The notes: a model not told the origin generated them from the sequence alone. A DNA stretch of 64,000 nt from an uncultured Mollicutes bacterium (GCA_900540385.1 UQFY01000001.1:1-64000); one strand, 5' to 3'; counted from the first letter of the stretch, positions 44,072-53,737 are shown. Numbers and translations are program-made.

Positions 44072-44361
44072 TCACACAGTCCTTTCTTTCGTTTGGAAGA
44101 GCAAAATGCATCCGATTGGAACAGGACGGAAAATAGCGTATTGTTTTCAACCTAAAGTACGAAAAATGATTGTCGATCATTTGGGCACTTTGGCTTTTCC
44201 AGCTCGCTCACTAATCAAACGCTTTTCGATGAATGTTAAGAAGGAACGAGACTTAAAAACATATCTTTTGATATACTTATTAATGCAAGCACATCTTACC
44301 GGCGTTCGCTGTTCATTTTTTGAACTAATGGTGCGTTTTCGGATGTTGAAAAAGAATAACA
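44072..44361. other. Left arm of module 2
   Basis: Begins with CTTTCTTTCGTTTGG, which corresponds to GGCTTCTTTCGTTTGG at the same place in modules 3 and 4. Further on it holds the module promoter element (44267-44280). An 88-codon frame here has no ribosome site and no family resemblance, so I do not call a gene. Confidence 0.5.
44266..44280 (+). promoter_or_regulatory. Module promoter element, copy 2
   Basis: TTTTGATATACTTAT with extended -10 TGATATACT, 82 bp before the helicase ATG. Confidence 0.5.
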
Positions 44362-47124
44362 ATGATACATGAATTTGATTTTCAATTTTGGAAAAACAAC
44401 GTTGTCGATATTTGTGACTGGATAGATGCAACAATTAAAAGATATCCAGCTGAGGAACGAGAAACTGTTTCCACAGATGCGATAAAACGTTTGCGAGACT
44501 TGATTAATGCCGTTTGTGTTTGCTGCCTTTTAAAAAACAAACCCCAAACTTTTAAAAACCAATATGACTATATTGTTCAAGGCCTAAAATATGTCGAAGC
44601 CAATAAAAGCTATAAATTCATATATGACTTTTACAAACGTTCAAAAATAAGCCTGTCCCATTATTCTCCTTTTGGGGAAGAAGCAGAGAGATTAATGCTA
44701 AGATATTGCGAAAATCTACTTCATTTAAAAAACTATTTGAAAAACGAACTTGGCTTGGACGTTCTTCATGAATTGGATCGTTTCCCGATGGACTTAGATG
44801 AAACGTTCGAAACATACTATTTGGAAATCATAAAAGCCATGCAATCGATAGCCTTTGACGGTCGTTCTTCGAGAGGAAGAGATTTATATTATGTTCAGAA
44901 AAAGAAAACCATTTATTGCCAGAACGTTCTTTTTTATGAATACACTTTATCGAGCGCGAATGACGGCCTAAGCAAATTTGATCGCTTTACCGCCTTTTCA
45001 AAAATTGATGTTTTTGATAATTACGCCATCAAAGCTTCATTTTTGAAGAAACCTGTTTCACTTTTTGGCGTAGAAGTTCACCTCAATTTTTTGACGGATT
45101 ATCAGGTTGCCATTCGACCTTGTGAATTTAGCCGTTTACTGCAAATTATCGGAATTACTTTAAAAAACACTTTTTCTCCAGGAAAAGAATACCATCGGTT
45201 GTTATCTTATATTCAGGAACACAAAGAGCCTTTAGATGAGCTTTTAATTGCAGATAAGTATGATTTCAAACGCCTTTTAGATACCATTCATATAACAAAA
45301 GAATCATATTTGTATCTCTTTTTAACTAAATCTCGAAGAATTCTTTTGAGTGATCAAATTGGAAAAAATGTTTATAAATATCTTCTTCGCACTATCAACA
45401 ATAGAATTTTGAAAGAACAAATGCCTTTGTTGGGTTATTCCTCAATTTTAAGTAATGAAATCAGGGTCAGAAAAGCGGATTCTCTTTTCGATGGTATGCC
45501 ATACGTTTTTTCTTTGGTCAAACATAATCCTAGATTTGAAACTCTGTTAGATTGTTTCCCTTTGGCGGAACATGAAGATGAAATGATTAAAAGATGGGTT
45601 AATAAAATGAGTTTGGATAAATCCGTACTTTACAATCAGATTCCTGGTGAAACCACTTTTGAGAAAATAGAAGAGAGTGTTCGCAGGTTTAATGCTCTGT
45701 GTAACGAAAAAGGTTTTAAAGACGAATATAAACTGCAGTTTTTCAAAAATTATATCTACGAAAACGGCACCGAACAAACTTGTCATAAACTGATAAAAAA
45801 GCTCTTGGATTTGGCGAAATGTTCAAATGTTCCCGATTTTACCTCCTACATTCAATCAAGGATTGAAGAGATAGGCTTTAAAATAGATGACCCGCAGAAA
45901 AGATCGGCTTTAAAAACAATGTATAAAAATGGTTCTCTTTTCGCCATATATGGCTGTGCGGGTTCCGGGAAAAGCACCTTCGCAAGCTATCTTCTTAAAA
46001 TACTTGGTAAAGAAACAAAAGTACTTTGCTTGACCAACACAAATCCAGCTTTAATGAATCTAAGAAAGAAATTGGGTGAAGAAGGAACTCAATATTTCAC
46101 GACATATAGGTTTCTACGTTTGAAAGAAGAAAATGTCCCGGATTGCGATTTTTTAATTATTGACGAATGTAGTAACATTTCCAATACAGATATGCTTGCC
46201 GTTCTTGAGAAAGCCCATTTTAAACTGCTTCTTCTTTTGGGAGACGTGCATCAAATTGAATCAATACAATTCGGCAATTGGTATTCTTTGCTGTTCCATT
46301 TTCTTTCGGACACAGAAAAAATAGAACTTTGTTCAGCCTATCGAGCTCAAAAAAATGAACATTTATTGGGCTTATGGAAAGTGGTACGAGAAAACGATGA
46401 TTCGATATTTGAACTATTTGAAAAGTGTAAAGTTTCTAAAAAACTTGGAGATGAGTTATTCGAAACTTCAAGCTCGGATGAAGTCATTCTTTGCCTTAAT
46501 TACGATGGCTTATATGGCTTGAATAACATTAACAATTATCTTCAAACAAGAAACCCAAATCCTGCGGTTTATTGGAAACAGTATACGTTTAAAAAGGGAG
46601 ATCCTATTTTATTTATTGAAAACTCTCGCTTTGGTTCCCTGCTTTATAATAATTTAAAAGGGAAAATCGATGAAGTGGAAAAGGACGAAAAAGGCAATCT
46701 TCATTTTAAGATTGTGGTTAATAGATCCGTTAATCCTTTTGACCGATTAGAAGGATTTGAGTTAGTAAAGAACTTTGGCGACGGACGGAGCCTTATTGCT
46801 TTTTCCGTTAGAAATCCTAAAGATATAGACTATGAAAACGATATGAAGGAGGATTGCAAAATTCCTTTTCAGATTGCTTATGCTGTTTCTATACACAAAG
46901 CCCAAGGGCTTGAATACGATTCCGTTAAGATCGTGATAACAAATGAAGTAGAGGAACTAATTACTCACAATATTTTTTACACAGCTATTACTAGGGCAAA
47001 AAATGATTTAACGATTTACTGGACGCCTGAAACCGAAAGAAAAATCATTAAATCTTTGCAAATTAGAAACAACGCCAGTGATTTTTCCATTCTTCAAAAT
47101 AAGTTCTCAGACTTGCGCAGATAG
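44362..47124 (+). CDS. Superfamily 1 (RecD/UvrD-like) helicase with unknown N-terminal half
   Basis: 920 aa. The first 500 residues are helical and unlike anything I can name (WKNNVVDICDWIDATIKRYP near the start). The helicase core begins with Walker A YGCAGSGKST (about 530-539), then Walker B DFLIIDECSN near 597, the GDVHQIES motif III near 625, the Arg-containing CSAYRAQ near 660, and the C-terminal SIHKAQGLEYDSVKIV near 850 with FYTAITRAKNDL near 872. So it is a 5'-3' SF1B-type motor, here likely an antiviral sensor or DNA remodeller. The AbiH gene follows 34 bases later in the same direction, making a two-gene unit. Start codon without clear ribosome site. Confidence 0.8.
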   Translation: MIHEFDFQFWKNNVVDICDWIDATIKRYPAEERETVSTDAIKRLRDLINAVCVCCLLKNKPQTFKNQYDYIVQGLKYVEANKSYKFIYDFYKRSKISLSHYSPFGEEAERLMLRYCENLLHLKNYLKNELGLDVLHELDRFPMDLDETFETYYLEIIKAMQSIAFDGRSSRGRDLYYVQKKKTIYCQNVLFYEYTLSSANDGLSKFDRFTAFSKIDVFDNYAIKASFLKKPVSLFGVEVHLNFLTDYQVAIRPCEFSRLLQIIGITLKNTFSPGKEYHRLLSYIQEHKEPLDELLIADKYDFKRLLDTIHITKESYLYLFLTKSRRILLSDQIGKNVYKYLLRTINNRILKEQMPLLGYSSILSNEIRVRKADSLFDGMPYVFSLVKHNPRFETLLDCFPLAEHEDEMIKRWVNKMSLDKSVLYNQIPGETTFEKIEESVRRFNALCNEKGFKDEYKLQFFKNYIYENGTEQTCHKLIKKLLDLAKCSNVPDFTSYIQSRIEEIGFKIDDPQKRSALKTMYKNGSLFAIYGCAGSGKSTFASYLLKILGKETKVLCLTNTNPALMNLRKKLGEEGTQYFTTYRFLRLKEENVPDCDFLIIDECSNISNTDMLAVLEKAHFKLLLLLGDVHQIESIQFGNWYSLLFHFLSDTEKIELCSAYRAQKNEHLLGLWKVVRENDDSIFELFEKCKVSKKLGDELFETSSSDEVILCLNYDGLYGLNNINNYLQTRNPNPAVYWKQYTFKKGDPILFIENSRFGSLLYNNLKGKIDEVEKDEKGNLHFKIVVNRSVNPFDRLEGFELVKNFGDGRSLIAFSVRNPKDIDYENDMKEDCKIPFQIAYAVSIHKAQGLEYDSVKIVITNEVEELITHNIFYTAITRAKNDLTIYWTPETERKIIKSLQIRNNASDFSILQNKFSDLRR

Positions 47125-47158
47125 TTAAAAGCGGCATTACGTTTTAGAGGAAAAATAG

Positions 47159-48361
47159 ATGAGAAAATACGATTTAATCCATAGCCTGCCAGCAATAAAG
47201 CTTGTTATAGGAAATGGCTTTGACTTATATTGTGGTTTAGAAACTAGATATGTTGACTATTTCAATTCACGTAAAGAAAAATTCGACAGTATACGAAATT
47301 GCATAAATCAGCTTAAAAATGTTACAACAAAAAAATTTATAAAAGAAGCGTCCATCAATGAACTAATACCTCATGTTTTTCCAGGAAATAGAAATATCAA
47401 AGAAATAAATGTGTGGGATTTTTTGTTTGCAATATTGTCAGATGAACACAAAGACGAAATCGAAGATTGGAACTGGTGTGACGTAGAAAGCGTAATGGCA
47501 AAATGGCTTAAAGATGAGCCTCATTCTGAAAACGAATGTGATTGGAATATTGTCTTTGAAGCCTTGAAAAATAATGTAAGCAAAGAACCAATGTCGTTTC
47601 AATATCGTTGTTTGGCCGCTTTCGTCCTTTTAAAAAATAAACTTAAAACTTTTGAAAGCGAAGACGCCTATTTCGTTTTTCTATTGGAGCAGCTTAATCA
47701 ATTCGAAAAGGATTTCGGTGAATACATTCAAAACCAACTCATGACTCGGATAGAAATAAGCTTTGGTATAAGAGAGAGGCTGGAACGGTTTTCTTCTGAT
47801 TCTGAGCGGACAATACAAGAATTGTGTTCTCAAAACAGAATCACAAGTATTGATACTTTCAACTATGACGCTCCGTCCATCGAAGGCCTTTACGATAAAT
47901 TTCATCATATAAACGGCGATTTGGAGTCGCCGATTTTTGGAGTGGATACGACGTTATTTAAAGCGGATGACCCCAGGTTCATTTTTACAAAAACTAGCCG
48001 GAGAATGCATCTTGATATGATGCGCTCTGATAATTTCATACCGGCAGGATTTAGTAACGTCATTATTTTTGGTCATTCTTTAAATAGAGCTGATGATAAT
48101 TACTTCTTTTCAATTTTTGATAAACTTGACATTACAAATCCAAGCAACAATTCAAAAATTGTATTTGCGTATTACGTTTATGATTCTCAAAGGCGTAGCG
48201 AAATAATATCTTGCGAGAGAAATAAAATCTCTATTCTTTTTCAAGAGTACTCTAAATATAAATTTGGAGATTTTCATGGTAACAGGCTGCTTGACGAATT
48301 AACTATACAGGGAAAAATTATTATGTATGAAATGCCAACATTGCCAAAGAATTATTTTTAA
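47159..48361 (+). CDS. AbiH-family abortive infection protein
   Basis: 400 aa. The N-terminus has the family signature KLVIGNGFDLYCGLETRYVD (residues 14-33); a second landmark, SIDTFNYDAPS (237-247) and HHINGDLESPIFGVD, follows, and NVIIFGHSLNRADDNYF near 300 completes it. AbiH was found in Lactococcus as a gene that stops phage growth by killing or arresting the infected cell; the mechanism is not established. GAGG upstream of the ATG. It is the partner of the SF1 helicase, 34 bases downstream of it. Confidence 0.88.
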   Translation: MRKYDLIHSLPAIKLVIGNGFDLYCGLETRYVDYFNSRKEKFDSIRNCINQLKNVTTKKFIKEASINELIPHVFPGNRNIKEINVWDFLFAILSDEHKDEIEDWNWCDVESVMAKWLKDEPHSENECDWNIVFEALKNNVSKEPMSFQYRCLAAFVLLKNKLKTFESEDAYFVFLLEQLNQFEKDFGEYIQNQLMTRIEISFGIRERLERFSSDSERTIQELCSQNRITSIDTFNYDAPSIEGLYDKFHHINGDLESPIFGVDTTLFKADDPRFIFTKTSRRMHLDMMRSDNFIPAGFSNVIIFGHSLNRADDNYFFSIFDKLDITNPSNNSKIVFAYYVYDSQRRSEIISCERNKISILFQEYSKYKFGDFHGNRLLDELTIQGKIIMYEMPTLPKNYF

Positions 48362-48550
48362 TTAGTTCCGGCCAATTTTCTAAAACAAAATGGTTTTCTA
48401 AGAAGCATTTGAATGGAACACTTTTTTTTAGGTTTATGGTGTGCATTCATAAAAAGATTTAAAACATCAAAAAAAGTTTGACATATTCAAAAATAAATTG
48501 ATGCTAAAATATATTTGTGATAAAAATAATGAATACTAAAGAGGTTTAAT
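48362..48550. other. Intergenic region before the truncated HTH gene
   Basis: TTGACA at 48478-48483, 17 bases, then AAAATA/TATATT around 48505-48512 could serve as a promoter for the HTH frame, with GAGG at 48541-48544 as its ribosome site. Nothing else stands out. Confidence 0.4.
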
Positions 48551-48685
48551 ATGTCAGTCAGCTATAATAAACTTTGGAAAAGATTAATCGATGAGAAAAT
48601 GAAAAAGGTTGATTTAATGAGAAAATCGGGAATTAGTACAAACGCATTGACGCATTTGAGCAAAAATGAAATTGGATGGCATTGA
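48551..48685 (+). pseudogene. Truncated XRE/Cro-type HTH regulator
   Basis: 44 codons: VSYNKLWKRLIDEKMKKVDL, then MRKSGISTNALTHLSKNE, which is the first half of the common 65-70-aa Cro/CI-type regulator (normally continuing NVTTDVLLKICKAL...). After LSKNE the frame leaves the family and stops within 4 codons, where the metallophosphoesterase frame begins. GAGG lies six bases before its ATG. It may still serve as the translated leader of the next gene. Confidence 0.7.
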
Positions 48686-50384
48686 AGCTTTTAACCTGCA
48701 AAAAGAGGAGGATCTTATTCTCCCTTCTTTGCCTTGTGTCTCTTTCGAGGTAACAAAAGGCAACGAACTAGAAACCATTGACCAATATAGATTGGTTTCA
48801 GGAGAGCAAAACGAATACACGCTCCTCGTATCTTATATGAGTGATGTACATCTTACGCATAAATTATTGGCTAATTCTTGCAAGACGATATACGATGCGG
48901 AAGAAGAAATTCGTGAACTCTCGAACGTTTTCTTTAATAAAACGCAAACTAAGATTTCTTTGTTTGTAGGCGACCTTACTGACAAATTCGATTTATACGA
49001 GAAATTTTTGAAATGCCCAGTCTTGTTCCGCCACAAGAATAAGTTTTTCTTCACTTTAGGGAATCACGAACTTTGGGCATTCCCAAATCAAAGTTTGGAA
49101 GAAACAATAACTAAATACAGATGCCTTTTGGAAGATGAGGGGATCAATCTTGTTCAAAACGATGTCTATTATTTTCAGTCTTCTGATCCTTTTTTCTTAA
49201 GAGATCCTATTAGGATTAGCGAACAAGAATTAAAGACTCTATCCTCTGACGATCTTCATAAAAAACTGAGGGATGCCTCTCTCATTATTTTTGGAGGCAT
49301 TGGTTTTGCTGGCGCCAATCCTACGTTTAACGCTACGAGCGGCATTTATCAAAACGTTTTGAGTAGAGAAGAAGAAATAGAGGAGACAAAAAAGTTCTGT
49401 GATTATTACAAGAAAGTCATCGATGCGACAAAGGGGATGCATCTTATTGTGTTGACCCACATGCCAGTGAAGGATTGGCTTGGCGAAGAAAAATACGAGC
49501 CCGGAGTCTTATACGTTAATGGTCACACTCACAATAACTATAGATACGACGATGGGATAAAAAGAGTCTATTCAGATAACCAATCGGGATACATGTCTAA
49601 ATCGATTTCATGGAAAGAAACTTCCACTGACTTTGGATTCGACTGGTTCAAAGATTATAAAGATGGCATTTATCCAATAAGCCTTGCTGATTACCGAGTA
49701 TATTATCGAGGAATCAATGAGAGGATGAATCTCAAGAAAGAACCCGGGCAACTATATCTTTTAAAACGAGATGGCTTGTATATGTTTCTTTGCAAAAAGG
49801 AAAAACTGTATTTCATGCAAGGCGGGAAAAAACTTAATTTAGAGAATCAAGACGTTGAATATTATTATAAAAAGATGGAGGCGTATGCGAACTCTATCAA
49901 AGAATGCCTTTCCGAATATGAATTGGCCCAAAATCGCATAGCAAACGAAATCAAAAAGATTGGCGGTAGTGGTCTTATCCATGGTTGCATCATCGACATC
50001 GATTTCTTTAACCATATTTATCTTAATATCCTTGATGGAAAAGCAACTCCTTATTACGCTTCCTTCATAACAGCTAAAATGGCATATCAAAATGTCGCCA
50101 GTCTTCTAAGTGATAAATGTCCAACGCTATATTCCAAATATCAAGCCCTCATTGATGGGACAAAAGGCAACTCATTAACGACTTTAGGCGATAATAAGAT
50201 TTCAAAAAAGACGTATTTCGTAACGGACACGAGCATGTATCGTATCTCTAGACTGATTAAGCAACTCCAATTCATTGGAGACCATGGCTTGATAAGGCAA
50301 TGGAATGATGAGGTTGCTAATAAAGCATCTAAAGAGAATGGAACTCTTATTTTGAGAGATATGCTTATCGGAGAAGAACAATAA
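48666..50384 (+). CDS. Calcineurin-like metallophosphoesterase
   Basis: 572 aa in the present frame. The metal-binding motifs of the family are in order: SDVHL (Asp60, His62), GDLTD near 100, GNHE near 132, THMP near 263 and NGHTHNN near 285. The 230 residues after them are helical and specific to this subgroup. It would cut a phosphodiester, in DNA, RNA or a signalling nucleotide. The first ATG (48666) has no ribosome site and overlaps the truncated HTH frame by 20 bases, so either the gene lost its true beginning in the recombination that cut the HTH gene or it is expressed by coupling. Last gene of module 2. Confidence 0.8.
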   Translation: MKLDGIEAFNLQKEEDLILPSLPCVSFEVTKGNELETIDQYRLVSGEQNEYTLLVSYMSDVHLTHKLLANSCKTIYDAEEEIRELSNVFFNKTQTKISLFVGDLTDKFDLYEKFLKCPVLFRHKNKFFFTLGNHELWAFPNQSLEETITKYRCLLEDEGINLVQNDVYYFQSSDPFFLRDPIRISEQELKTLSSDDLHKKLRDASLIIFGGIGFAGANPTFNATSGIYQNVLSREEEIEETKKFCDYYKKVIDATKGMHLIVLTHMPVKDWLGEEKYEPGVLYVNGHTHNNYRYDDGIKRVYSDNQSGYMSKSISWKETSTDFGFDWFKDYKDGIYPISLADYRVYYRGINERMNLKKEPGQLYLLKRDGLYMFLCKKEKLYFMQGGKKLNLENQDVEYYYKKMEAYANSIKECLSEYELAQNRIANEIKKIGGSGLIHGCIIDIDFFNHIYLNILDGKATPYYASFITAKMAYQNVASLLSDKCPTLYSKYQALIDGTKGNSLTTLGDNKISKKTYFVTDTSMYRISRLIKQLQFIGDHGLIRQWNDEVANKASKENGTLILRDMLIGEEQ

Positions 50385-50402
50385 GAATCAATGTTCTCTT
50401 TT

Positions 50403-50439
50403 AACAAAAAAGCCTTGAAGATATTCTTCTCCCCAAGGC
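50403..50439 (-). terminator. Terminator behind tRNA-Leu fragment 3
   Basis: GCCTTG (50412-50417) and CAAGGC (50434-50439) enclose an inner GAAG/CTTC stem; on the minus strand TTTTTTGTT follows. 17 bases past the CCA end. Confidence 0.7.
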
Positions 50440-50455
50440 AAGTTTCTTATATTTT

Positions 50456-50510
50456 TGGTGCGCCTGGCAGGAATTGAACCTGTATGAGTCGCCTCATTAG
50501 ATCCTAAGTC
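50456..50510 (-). other. tRNA-Leu(UAG) 3' half 3 (attachment-site scar)
   Basis: Minus strand: GACTTAGGATCTAATGAGGC, GACTCATACAGGTTCAATTC, CTGCCAGGCGCACCA. Contains anticodon TAG in loop CTTAGGA, variable arm GAG-GCGA-CTC, T arm and CCA. No 5' half: the sequence beyond (GTAG) does not pair with the anticodon stem. Identical to copy 4. Confidence 0.85.
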
Positions 50511-50856
50511 CTACATAGGGGGCTTCTTTCGTTTGGCTCGCTAAGGAACACGGAAGTGGAATCAGACGCACAGGAGGAAATTTGTTGCCAGTCCAAAGTA
50601 AGAAAAAGAATGCCAATCAATAGCGTACATTGGCTTTTGCGGACGAGCTGCGGACGGAAGCGGACGGCCATGGCAAGCCTTATTTTAGACCTGCAGATTG
50701 ATGGTGTTTCACCAGTCGGAACCGCCTTCGTTCCTGCAAGCATTATAACAAAACAAAATGCGAATACAATAGGAAAAAACAAAGATTTCATCGAACTTTT
50801 TTCAATGCCCGGATAAGATTCTGTCGGGTTCTTTTTAAGGTATGCGGACGCATCGG
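50456..50856. repeat. 401-bp direct repeat, copy A (tRNA half plus module left arm)
   Basis: Matches 55639-56039 at a constant offset of 5183 bases, identical for the first 360 or so bases and with a few differences at the right end. Includes three GCGGACG iterons at 50639-50645, 50650-50656 and 50660-50666 (one helical turn apart) and a fourth at 50844-50850. The minus-strand 95-codon frame inside lacks gene features. Confidence 0.92.
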
Positions 50857-51001
50857 TTTAGCAAAAATGATGTCATTGTTTTAAATATCATCTCCCCTTT
50901 TTCAACTTAAGAATAGAAATATAAAAATCGGTTTCTTCGATGCCCCATCATAATCCTGCTATAATAATGTGAGCAATAAACATATAAGGAGCATAATCAT
51001 C

Positions 51002-52909
51002 ATGGGAGATAACCAATTTGAACCCTATCCTTGGTCGCTTAAACAGGTAGTTGAACAGAACTTCTATGAAGTCCCGATTTATCAAAGACCATACACATGG
51101 TCCACTCCGGAAGTGAATTCCCTTTTAGATGACATTTTTTCAGCTTATCGTTCTAATACGGATCAATCCCGAAATTGCCTTTTCACCGGCCAACTTTTCT
51201 TGCGCAAGATGGGTAAAGGGAGTGATGGTGTAAAAGACAAATACGAAGTTGTTGATGGACAGCAGCGTCTTACAACTTTTTCTATGATTCTAATCGCCAT
51301 TTTTTCCATTGCTAGAAAAAGAGGGTTTAAGGACGAGGATAAGGAAATTGCAGACCTTCGTTCTTTTTTATGGAAATACTCTCAAAGTCAAAGAAACTAT
51401 AACAAGAATGAACGTTTAATCACTCTATCCAGTATTGACAAGGATTTGTTCCAGTTCATTTTTGATTCCGCTTATGATAGTCCCACTGAGATTTTGAAAC
51501 TTGTTGATGGTTATCCAATTGCATGTGCTACAGAGAGTAATCTTCGTCTCATGCTTCACAAAGTTTATGAAAGAATCGAAAAGGAGATCCCAATTAGAAA
51601 AGATGCTTCCGATGAAATTCTTCATTTTTTGTCGTTTTTATGCGATAAGACTCTTTTCATTGCTATCCAATCCTCAATCGATATGCCTCGTGTCTTCTCA
51701 GTTTTTGAGTCTATTAACAGCAAAGGAAAACCGTTGGATGACATTGATAAAATCAAGACGTACATCTTCTCAATCTTGGAAGAAAAGGATTATTCCAGCT
51801 ATCTCATGCGCTGGGGACAGCTCATCATCAAAACCGATGATAAATTAGAGGAATATTTGCAGGTATACATTAAAGCTTTCCTTTTCTATTATCGCCAAAA
51901 AATCAACTTGAAGGAATTCAAAGCTATCGCTAGATGCTTACCCGGCATCTATGGTGTGTCATCTCTGGCCGAAGCATTGAAACGGCTGATTGACGAAATG
52001 CTGGCAAAAGCGGATAGCTTTGCTTTGCTCGGAAATGAAGCGAAAATAGAAAAACTTATCAACAAACCAGAATTCACGACCTTTTACAAGCTTTATTCTT
52101 TGAATGGCTATTCGCACCCTAAGTCTTTGTTCTTCCGTGCAATGTGTGAATACTTACACACGAAGGACGACGGGACACCAGACCCACTTATTACAAAAGA
52201 AGGACTGACCAAGATTGTAAAATCGGCAACCTTGTTCATGTTCAAGTTCCAATCAATTAAGGGCGGCGATTCTAAAGATGCAATCAGATATTTTGAGAAT
52301 ATCGGTAAGAATTTCTATGGGAAAGTCGCTTTGGACCCAGATTGGATTTCTTCCGCTTTTGCCAACGCTCTTATAAAAGAAGGCGTAGACAAATCTACGA
52401 TTCGCTCCGACTTTATCAATATGGACTTCTATTCTAAACGAGACCTTGCTTATTGTGTTCTTTCTTTGCTTGAGTCCATTGATACAAAGAAAAATAAAGA
52501 TGGAACCGTCAGTAACAAGCTGCTTTTCGCTCAAGCATCAGCAATGCTGTCTCATATCAAAGATAAAACTTTCCAGGTAGATCATATGCTTCCTCAATCT
52601 CCCGATAAAAACGAGCCTAGATTCAAATATTATAAAGATGATAGTAAGAATCCTGCTGTTTTGGTTTTGAAGGAGGGAAATGATTTTCCAAAAGAAACTG
52701 TTATTGATGGCATGAGATATGATGAATTTGAAAGCAGAACAATCAATCATATAGGAAACATTCAGCTATTAAACCCTCAGAAAAACGAAGAGAAAGGGAA
52801 TGGAGTTTATCAACTCCCTAACCATGAAGAATTTACAACCTATCAGCAGGTGCTTGATCGTTGTCAAAAAATGGCTGACTTGTTATTCAATACGTCGGAT
52901 TTAAACTAA
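51002..52909 (+). CDS. DUF262/DUF1524 protein, GmrSD-like type IV restriction enzyme
   Basis: 635 aa from ATG 51002, with AAGGAG before it; an earlier in-frame ATG (50969) has no such site. N-terminal DUF262 (GmrS-like, ParB/Srx fold) shows IYQRPYTW (27-34) and VDGQQRLTTF (84-93). C-terminal DUF1524 is an HNH nuclease with VDHMLPQSPD near 526 and NHIGNIQLLNPQKNEEKGN near 583. GmrSD enzymes cut DNA with modified (glucosylated or hydroxymethylated) cytosine, so it would act on modified phage DNA. TATAAT with extended TGC lies at 50974-50979. Only intact gene at the left of module 3. Confidence 0.9.
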   Translation: MGDNQFEPYPWSLKQVVEQNFYEVPIYQRPYTWSTPEVNSLLDDIFSAYRSNTDQSRNCLFTGQLFLRKMGKGSDGVKDKYEVVDGQQRLTTFSMILIAIFSIARKRGFKDEDKEIADLRSFLWKYSQSQRNYNKNERLITLSSIDKDLFQFIFDSAYDSPTEILKLVDGYPIACATESNLRLMLHKVYERIEKEIPIRKDASDEILHFLSFLCDKTLFIAIQSSIDMPRVFSVFESINSKGKPLDDIDKIKTYIFSILEEKDYSSYLMRWGQLIIKTDDKLEEYLQVYIKAFLFYYRQKINLKEFKAIARCLPGIYGVSSLAEALKRLIDEMLAKADSFALLGNEAKIEKLINKPEFTTFYKLYSLNGYSHPKSLFFRAMCEYLHTKDDGTPDPLITKEGLTKIVKSATLFMFKFQSIKGGDSKDAIRYFENIGKNFYGKVALDPDWISSAFANALIKEGVDKSTIRSDFINMDFYSKRDLAYCVLSLLESIDTKKNKDGTVSNKLLFAQASAMLSHIKDKTFQVDHMLPQSPDKNEPRFKYYKDDSKNPAVLVLKEGNDFPKETVIDGMRYDEFESRTINHIGNIQLLNPQKNEEKGNGVYQLPNHEEFTTYQQVLDRCQKMADLLFNTSDLN

Positions 52910-53099
52910 GGATCTGAAACTGATTATAAAGAAGCATTCAGAGCTTTAGAATCTCCATGGATATAAGTATGGCTGAAGTTTTAGTGCACAGTTATTTTAA
53001 CTACATTCTAGAACCCTAGAAATTAGTGACTAAACCCGCAACATCCTGCCGGCAAGATTTGAACCCCACCAGCAATTAAGGTGGTTTTGTTTCAATTGG
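52910..53099. other. Non-coding stretch after the GmrSD-like gene
   Basis: No gene. Near 53049 a short sequence (CTGCCGGCAAGATTTGAACC) resembles a tRNA T arm on the minus strand, but the T stem does not pair. Confidence 0.35.
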
Positions 53100-53345
53100 G
53101 GATGCTATTTAACGACGTATACCCTGGAAGGAGTCGAAAACGGCAATACGACCAACGGGGATGTATCCGTATCCTGGGAAGACGATGATGTTTCGAAGAT
53201 TGTCTATTCCCTTGATGGAGGAGAGGGAATTCTATTTGAAAACTGCGCTCTCTTCGACAAAGAGGTAAAGTATGTTGTAAAGGTGGTCGATAAGCTAGGA
53301 AATGAGACCTTAAAACCTTCACTATCGATAAGACTGTCGATCACT
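53100..53345 (+). pseudogene. Fragment of an Ig-like surface protein
   Basis: Plus frame from 53100: TTYTLEGVENGNTTNGDVSV, then SWEDDDVSKIVYSLDGG and VKYVVKVVDKLGNET, the repeat of bacterial Ig-like wall proteins. A frameshift near 53312 moves the expected KTFTIDKT into another frame. No start and no anchor. Base composition is richer in GC than the surroundings, as is all of 53.1-55.4 kb. Confidence 0.7.
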
Positions 53346-53381
53346 CTGTGGCTACTTCGGACGGATATCGATTTTTGTTGT

Positions 53382-53582
53382 CTACTCGTCGATCTCTTTT
53401 CGTAGCACCTTATTCCATGCGGCGAGACCCTCCACGGATTTATAGTTCTTATCAAACTGGGAGGTGGTTAGCTTCATTTCGGAGCTGAGCGCCTTTAAAC
53501 ACTGGTTGATGTCTACCAGTAGTGTTTTTTTGAACTCTTTTTCGCCTTCAAGACCGATCTTCAGTCCGAAACTATCTGCTAT
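53382..53582 (-). pseudogene. N-terminal fragment of a phage tail tape-measure protein
   Basis: Minus frame: ADSFGLKIGLEGEKEFKKTL, INQCLKALSSEMKLTTSQFD, KNYKSVEGLAAWNKVLRKEI, DE, stop. This is the typical beginning of tape-measure proteins of Siphovirus-like prophages in Firmicutes. The ATG has become ATA (53580-53582) while AAGGAG remains upstream. Prophage debris. Confidence 0.75.
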
Positions 53583-53638
53583 ATACCGTCATCTCCTTGT
53601 AGATGGCATGAAAAAAACACCTTTTCACCGAGAAATTG

Positions 53639-53652
53639 GGACGAAACCGTCC
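53639..53652. repeat. GGACG-AAAC-CGTCC flank repeat, downstream copy
   Basis: Centre of a larger 18+18 imperfect inverted repeat (53626-53665, CACCGA to TCGGTG). 85 bp past the stop of the AAA gene. Same core as upstream of that gene at 55032-55045. Confidence 0.85.
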
Positions 53653-53737
53653 GAAGTTTTCGGTGGGAGCCTTCCTGATGGTACGAAAAAGGAGTGTCCC
53701 TGAAAGGCCACTCCTCGTAGACATATGAGTTATTTTG

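Noticed and set aside
44106..44372. 88-codon plus frame before the helicase
   Set aside because: Lies in the module arm, no ribosome site, no family; contains the promoter element.
50456..50510. A complete tRNA-Leu gene
   Set aside because: The 3' half is perfect, but the bases before the anticodon loop do not pair with the 3' anticodon stem and there is no D arm or 5' acceptor strand. True for all four copies.
50504..50816. 95- and 86-codon frames on both strands inside the 401-bp repeat (also at 55687-55999)
   Set aside because: They are conserved only because the DNA repeat is; no ribosome site, no family features, and both strands are open at once. I treat the region as module arm.
53040..53075. 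tRNA-like T-arm sequence
   Set aside because: The TTCAAAT loop is there but the T stem does not pair and nothing else of a tRNA surrounds it.
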